This document shows, one piece after another, positions 63,407 through 64,000 of a stretch of 64,000 nt of DNA. The notes beneath the pieces are model-generated. The model made no database searches. It saw nothing but the letters and a program-made list of their open reading frames with translations, and was not told where the DNA came from. The translations under genes and the position numbers were made by a program. The stretch spans positions 3,810,771 to 3,874,770 of the forward strand of contig NZ_KV878783.1 in assembly GCF_001890765.1 (NCBI RefSeq), written 5' to 3'. Source of the DNA: Spirulina major PCC 6313. Lineage in GTDB: Bacteria; Cyanobacteriota; Cyanobacteriia; Cyanobacteriales; Spirulinaceae. The number at the start of each line of letters is the position of its first letter. The first letter of the stretch is position 1.

Positions 63407-64000
63407 ATGAATTCTCTCTTGCAATTTCAACCGCCGGGCTTTGGCCCCCGCACGATCGTCACCTCCCTCGGTGCGATGACCTACTACACCCAAACCGGGG
63501 CCCCCTGGCCGCGAGACGGCCAGCGATCGCCCCTCCTGTTTCTCCATAGTTTCGGCGGGGGTGCGTCGGCCTATGAATGGTCGCAGGTATATAGCGCCCT
63601 GGCGATGGACTATGAAATCATCGCGCCGGATCTGATCGGCTGGGGGGCATCGAGTCGCCCGGAACGGTGCTACAGTCCGGCGGATTATGAGGGGATGATC
63701 CTCGCATTGATCGCGGCGGTGACGACCGAACCGATCGCGATCGCCGCCTCTTCGATCACCGGAGCTTTGGCGGTGCGGGTGGCAAATCAAGCCCCGGCAC
63801 AGGTGCGATCGCTGTTCCTTGTCTGCCCGTCGGGGTTTCGGGATTTTGCCGAGGCCAGCCCGCGCCGCCTGCCCGTGGAGGTGATCAACCTCCCCGGTCT
63901 TGACCAAGTGCTTTACACCCTCGGCGCGACGACGGAATGGGCGGTGCGCAATGCGTTGGAAAATTTTCTCTTTGCCGATCGCGATCGCATCACCCCGGAA
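63407..64000 (+). CDS. Alpha/beta hydrolase (partial, runs off the window)
   Basis: The first 198 codons of a serine hydrolase-like protein. The strand-loop LLFLHSFGGGASAYEWS carries the oxyanion-hole motif, and APDLIGWGASSRP follows as in haloalkane-dehalogenase-like and hydrolase families. The nucleophile elbow reads AASSITGALAV, so the usual Gly-x-Ser-x-Gly is A-x-S-x-T; the central Ser is still in place. The acid and His of the triad lie beyond base 64000. The ATG at 63407 is 3 bp after the cyclase stop. The substrate is unknown. Confidence 0.85.
   Translation, partial: MNSLLQFQPPGFGPRTIVTSLGAMTYYTQTGAPWPRDGQRSPLLFLHSFGGGASAYEWSQVYSALAMDYEIIAPDLIGWGASSRPERCYSPADYEGMILALIAAVTTEPIAIAASSITGALAVRVANQAPAQVRSLFLVCPSGFRDFAEASPRRLPVEVINLPGLDQVLYTLGATTEWAVRNALENFLFADRDRITPE

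Overview
The window is cyanobacterial chromosome. The octamer GCGATCGC (HIP1) recurs every few hundred bases throughout. Several genes belong to families largely confined to cyanobacteria: NtcA, DUF3084, DUF3122, a Tll0287-like haem protein, cyanoexosortase B with its partner protein, and an oxidoreductase-SelD fusion. Genus and species cannot be fixed from the sequence alone.

Layout. 1-1918: end of a sugar aminotransferase gene, then cyanoexosortase B and its associated protein, closed by a strong hairpin terminator. 2172-6006 (minus): an EF-G-like GTPase and folC. 6212-13553: signalling genes (a wHTH-Hpt-REC-REC-GGDEF protein, an OmpR-type regulator with its sensor kinase, a PAS kinase with a degenerate receiver) and a quinone-oxidoreductase-like gene. 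13733-18479: a RecB-like nuclease, then an accessory patch with an IS66 element, an IS1 element with an intact 8-bp target duplication, a 95-bp MITE-like repeat and three orphan antitoxin-type genes. 18532-23301: exported DUF3122 and haem proteins, a TPR/DUF922 protein, an IscA-type protein, a TPR protein, an M48 peptidase, and tRNA-Leu(CAA) overlapping the end of the peptidase gene. 23346-24051: tandem repeats. 24052-33773: three kinase genes in a row, one of 1884 residues with CBS, GAF and PAS domains. 33843-37767: radical SAM protein, ntcA, DUF3084 protein. 37764-46646: a DUF4347/DUF4114 surface protein, the SelD fusion, a TPR protein, a GT-C-like membrane protein and a small exported protein. 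46968-49746: a complete ABC importer of the nitrate/sulfonate/NMT1 class. 49921-51915: a TnpB-only IS605-type element beside a Uma2-family gene. 52197-57168 (minus): a membrane protein, then a Ras-like GTPase, a diguanylate cyclase and an adenylate cyclase arranged as an operon. 57402-64000: an OmpA/BON protein, a TPR membrane protein, a membrane-anchored adenylate cyclase and the start of an alpha/beta hydrolase.

How it works together. The dominant theme is signal transduction: six histidine kinases or hybrids, two GGDEF proteins (one apparently degenerate), two class III cyclases and a small GTPase. The strongest candidate for something not well described is the GTPase - diguanylate cyclase - adenylate cyclase operon. 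A long N-terminal input module is shared by both cyclases of that operon and by the unlinked kinase at 11349-13553, so one sensor type appears to be wired to three different outputs.

At least four short inverted-repeat families (about 90, 95, 99 and 151 bp) are scattered through the intergenic DNA. One copy appears to supply the start codon of an antitoxin-like gene.
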